This document shows positions 61,645 to 64,000 of a stretch of DNA of 64,000 bases, piece by piece (the first letter of the stretch is position 1; each line of letters opens with the position of its first letter). Source of the DNA: Chaetoderma sp. LZ-2023a (taxonomy: Eukaryota; Mollusca; Caudofoveata; Chaetodermatida; Chaetodermatidae); NCBI GenBank assembly GCA_034401795.1, contig CM067370.1:64174809-64238808 (forward strand), written 5' to 3'. The position numbers and the translations under genes are program-made. The notes under the pieces were generated by a model. That model was given only the letters and a program-made list of their open reading frames with translations, was not told the origin of the DNA and did not search any database.

Positions 61645-63775
61645 CAGGGCGCTTACCGCGGTAAGGACCACGCCGGTGTGTATGGCGACGGAGACAGTGC
61701 CGCTCTTGCATGCCTTGTGTCCACCGCGGTCCCTAGGTGGACCGGTGGGAGGCCGGCTAGCCGACCACATGCAAGAGTGGGAACGGTTAACTCAGGACCG
61801 TTTAGTCTTGCGATGGCTTTCCGTGGGGTATCATCCAGAGTGGATGACAGGCCCGCCGTCGCGACTGTCTCTGGTGCCAATCTGGACTCCCGTTCCGAGA
61901 GATCCAGATCAAAGGTTGTGTATCGAGGAGGAGATAAATTCCCTCGTACAAAAAGGAGCTATTCAGCCGGCACAAAGGTGTCCGGGCTTCTATTCAACCC
62001 TGTTCTTGGTAACAAAACGCACCGGTGGGTGGAGACCGATTCTCAACCTCAAGCCATTGAACAAGTTCATCGAGACGCCCAGTTTCAAGATGGAAACGGT
62101 GCGCTCGGTGTTGGCGGGGTTGGAGAGGGGGATGTGGACGGCGTCGATAGATTTGAAGGACGCTTATTTCCACATCCCCATCCACAGGAGTTTCTGTCGC
62201 TTCCTGAGATTTGCATTCCAGGGCAGACAGTGGGAATTCAGGGTGTTGCCCTTCGGAATTTCCACGGCTCCTCGGGTTTTCACCCGTGTGGTTCTTGCGA
62301 TCACAGCATACCTCCGCAGGAGAAGCATAGCAGTCCACACGTACATAGACGACTGGCTGTTGAAAGCGCACACCCGGGAAAGTTTGTCCGCCAATCTGGA
62401 GATTGTTTTGAAAATTCTCACAGACTTGGGCTGGATGATCAATTTCCCAAAATCAGAGCTGACTCCATCCCAGAAGTTTGTTTACCTGGGGATGTTCTTC
62501 GATCTGGAGACAGGATATGTTTATCCTACTCAGGAGAGGGTTCAAATACTCATCTCGTTGATTCAGTCAGTGTGCGACAGTCGTCATGTCCTGGCACGGG
62601 TTTACTTGAGAATGCTGGGGTTGATGGTTTCGTTGGAACCAGTCATTCCTCAGGCCGCCTTACGCAGGCGGCCGATCCAGTTGTTTCTCATGACACAATG
62701 GACCCAGAGTACAGGTTCGCTGGACTCGAATGTGTCAGTGTTGGCACCTCTGATTCACCACCTGCAATGGTGGTTGAATACAGAGAATCTCTTACCGGGG
62801 GTTTTGCTAACCCCTCCCCACCCTCAGGTGACTGTGTATACAGATGCATCGATGGAGGGCTGGGGAGCTTGCCTGGAAGAATCCACGATATCAGGGCTTT
62901 GGAATCTGGAACAGTCACAGGAACATATAAATCTACTGGAGCTAAGAGCAGTAGTCCTGGGCCTGGAACATTTCTTACAGAAAGTTCAGGGCAAGATTGT
63001 TCTTATTCGTTCAGACAACTCAACAGTTGTGACTTACATAAACCGCCAGGGCGGAACGAAGTCGCCCAGTCTCTGTATGATGACATGGAAACTGCTATGT
63101 TGGTGTCTGGATCACCAGATTACCTTGAAAGCAGTTCATATTCCGGGAAGGTTAAACCTGCTTGCAGACTCATTGAGCCGAAGGATGAGTGTTTTACCCA
63201 CGGAATGGCAACTAAATCAATGTGTGGCGGATCGTCTGTTCGACCATTGGGGGAAACCCAACATCGATTTGTTCGCAACGAAGAAGAATGCGAAGATGAC
63301 GACGTACGTCTCTCCGATTCCGGATCCAAGCGCTTTCGCAACAGATGCGTTAGCTATCAGCTGGGGGAGAATGTATGCATACGCATTCCCTCCAGCAATC
63401 CTGATTCCAAAAATTCTTCAGAAAATCAGACAAGAGGAATGCCAAGTGCTTCTGATCGCCCCGGATTGGCCAAGCCGATCATGGTATACGGATCTGCTGG
63501 ACCTTCTGGTCTGCAATCCGGTTCCTCTGCCTCTGATGGACGATATTATCTTCCAGGGCAAGGCCCTTCACAACAATCCGTCAATGTTCAGATTGACTGC
63601 GTGGATGTTGTCAAGGAATCTAGAATTAAGGAGGGCTTTTCTGAGCAAGCAGCCATGTTTATGGCCAAAGCCAGGAGGGGGTCAACCTCCAGAGCATATA
63701 ATTATAAAATCAACAGATTTGCAGAATGGTGCTCAAAAAGATGTATTGATCCAATGGATTCATCTATTCAAGTAG
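61589..63775 (+). CDS. RT-RNase H-methyltransferase-like polyprotein, copy 6
   Basis: The intact 728-codon frame overlaps gag by 56 nt and is +1 to it. All motifs listed for copy 5 are present, including YIDDW, TDASMEGWGA, RSDNSTVV, LLADSLSRR, NIDLFATKKN and YAFPPAILI. Copies 5 and 6 differ at few codons. Confidence 0.92.
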   Translation: MRAGRGESREDLGVVIVPDRALTAVRTTPVCMATETVPLLHALCPPRSLGGPVGGRLADHMQEWERLTQDRLVLRWLSVGYHPEWMTGPPSRLSLVPIWTPVPRDPDQRLCIEEEINSLVQKGAIQPAQRCPGFYSTLFLVTKRTGGWRPILNLKPLNKFIETPSFKMETVRSVLAGLERGMWTASIDLKDAYFHIPIHRSFCRFLRFAFQGRQWEFRVLPFGISTAPRVFTRVVLAITAYLRRRSIAVHTYIDDWLLKAHTRESLSANLEIVLKILTDLGWMINFPKSELTPSQKFVYLGMFFDLETGYVYPTQERVQILISLIQSVCDSRHVLARVYLRMLGLMVSLEPVIPQAALRRRPIQLFLMTQWTQSTGSLDSNVSVLAPLIHHLQWWLNTENLLPGVLLTPPHPQVTVYTDASMEGWGACLEESTISGLWNLEQSQEHINLLELRAVVLGLEHFLQKVQGKIVLIRSDNSTVVTYINRQGGTKSPSLCMMTWKLLCWCLDHQITLKAVHIPGRLNLLADSLSRRMSVLPTEWQLNQCVADRLFDHWGKPNIDLFATKKNAKMTTYVSPIPDPSAFATDALAISWGRMYAYAFPPAILIPKILQKIRQEECQVLLIAPDWPSRSWYTDLLDLLVCNPVPLPLMDDIIFQGKALHNNPSMFRLTAWMLSRNLELRRAFLSKQPCLWPKPGGGQPPEHIIIKSTDLQNGAQKDVLIQWIHLFK

Positions 63776-64000
63776 TAGCTGATTTCCTCTGTCACCTCTA
63801 TGATGCCTATAGCCTCAAGCCTAACTCTATTGCTGGTTATAAGTCAGCATTAATGTCTGTTATTCCTTGCTTGGCTAAGAGGGGAAGTGATGAAGTAAAT
63901 ACATTGAATGTATTAATTAAAGGCATGGGCAATCTAAGACCAAGGAATCCTCCTGTGATTCCGTCTTGGAGTTTATCGCTAGTGCTTCAAGTACTAGGTG
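63655..64000 (+). CDS. tyrosine recombinase, copy 6 (N-terminal part, cut by window end)
   Basis: From the Met at 63655 the core-binding region (KARRGSTSRAYNYKINRF) is identical to copy 4 here. The frame is open to the last base and the catalytic domain lies beyond the window. Confidence 0.85.
   Translation, partial: MFMAKARRGSTSRAYNYKINRFAEWCSKRCIDPMDSSIQVVADFLCHLYDAYSLKPNSIAGYKSALMSVIPCLAKRGSDEVNTLNVLIKGMGNLRPRNPPVIPSWSLSLVLQVLG

Larger units (their letters stand above)
58490..64000 (+). mobile_element. DIRS1-like retrotransposon copy 6 (subfamily B, cut by window end)
   Basis: It starts CACTTCAAGAG after TTT at 58487-58489 and is nearly identical to copy 5. Gag and RT are intact and YR is open to the window end. 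Of the copies here, it has the cleanest coding region. Its right end is outside the window. Confidence 0.94.

Overview
This window is eukaryotic and animal-like. Spliced host exons with matching phases sit among long introns, microsatellites, many diverged interspersed repeats, a CR1/L2-type LINE, Penelope-like fragments, a hAT-like element and fold-back elements. The repeat style resembles marine invertebrate genomes, but the sequence alone does not fix the phylum. There is one 500-base run of N (10197-10696).

The dominant content is six copies of DIRS1-like tyrosine-recombinase retrotransposons, all on the + strand. Copy 1 (1-4781, resuming 13104-13695) is an old, diverged relic of another family. 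Copy 2 (4782-13103) sits inside the 3' end of copy 1 and looks like a join of two element copies around the N run. Copy 3 (about 21648-27138) is a 5'-truncated relic carrying an antisense LINE. Copy 4 (27142-34164) abuts the right terminus of copy 3 exactly, sharing a TTT. Copies 5 (39442-46486) and 6 (58490 to the window end) form a second subfamily, and both lie inside copies of one roughly 1 kb terminal-inverted-repeat element.

In a young copy the order is: left inverted terminal repeat (ITR, about 190 bp, with a GCGCATGCGC site); a 17-codon first exon; an intron of about 765 bp; gag with an N-terminal Cys/His zinc-binding module and a basic Arg/Gly-rich tail; a reverse transcriptase-RNase H-methyltransferase-like ORF in the +1 frame relative to gag; an overlapping tyrosine recombinase (YR) in a third frame; an internal complementary region (ICR) that copies the joined outer ends; and the right ITR. 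No aspartic protease or DDE integrase is present, as expected for DIRS elements. Replication is inferred to pass through a circular DNA whose junction is templated by the ICR, with integration by the YR at a TTT.

Three host exons (20058-20209, 34699-34865, 36001-36194) join with phases 2, 1 and 0 into one open frame for a charged, partly coiled-coil protein I cannot name. Copies 3 and 4 and the LINE lie in its 14.5 kb intron. The remaining sequence is repeat-rich: diverged tandem units (13696-17540), a 148-bp tandem array with a hairpin (52392-53335), a small palindrome family with eight copies, a second fold-back family, two larger fold-backs and a 1.17 kb hAT-like element.
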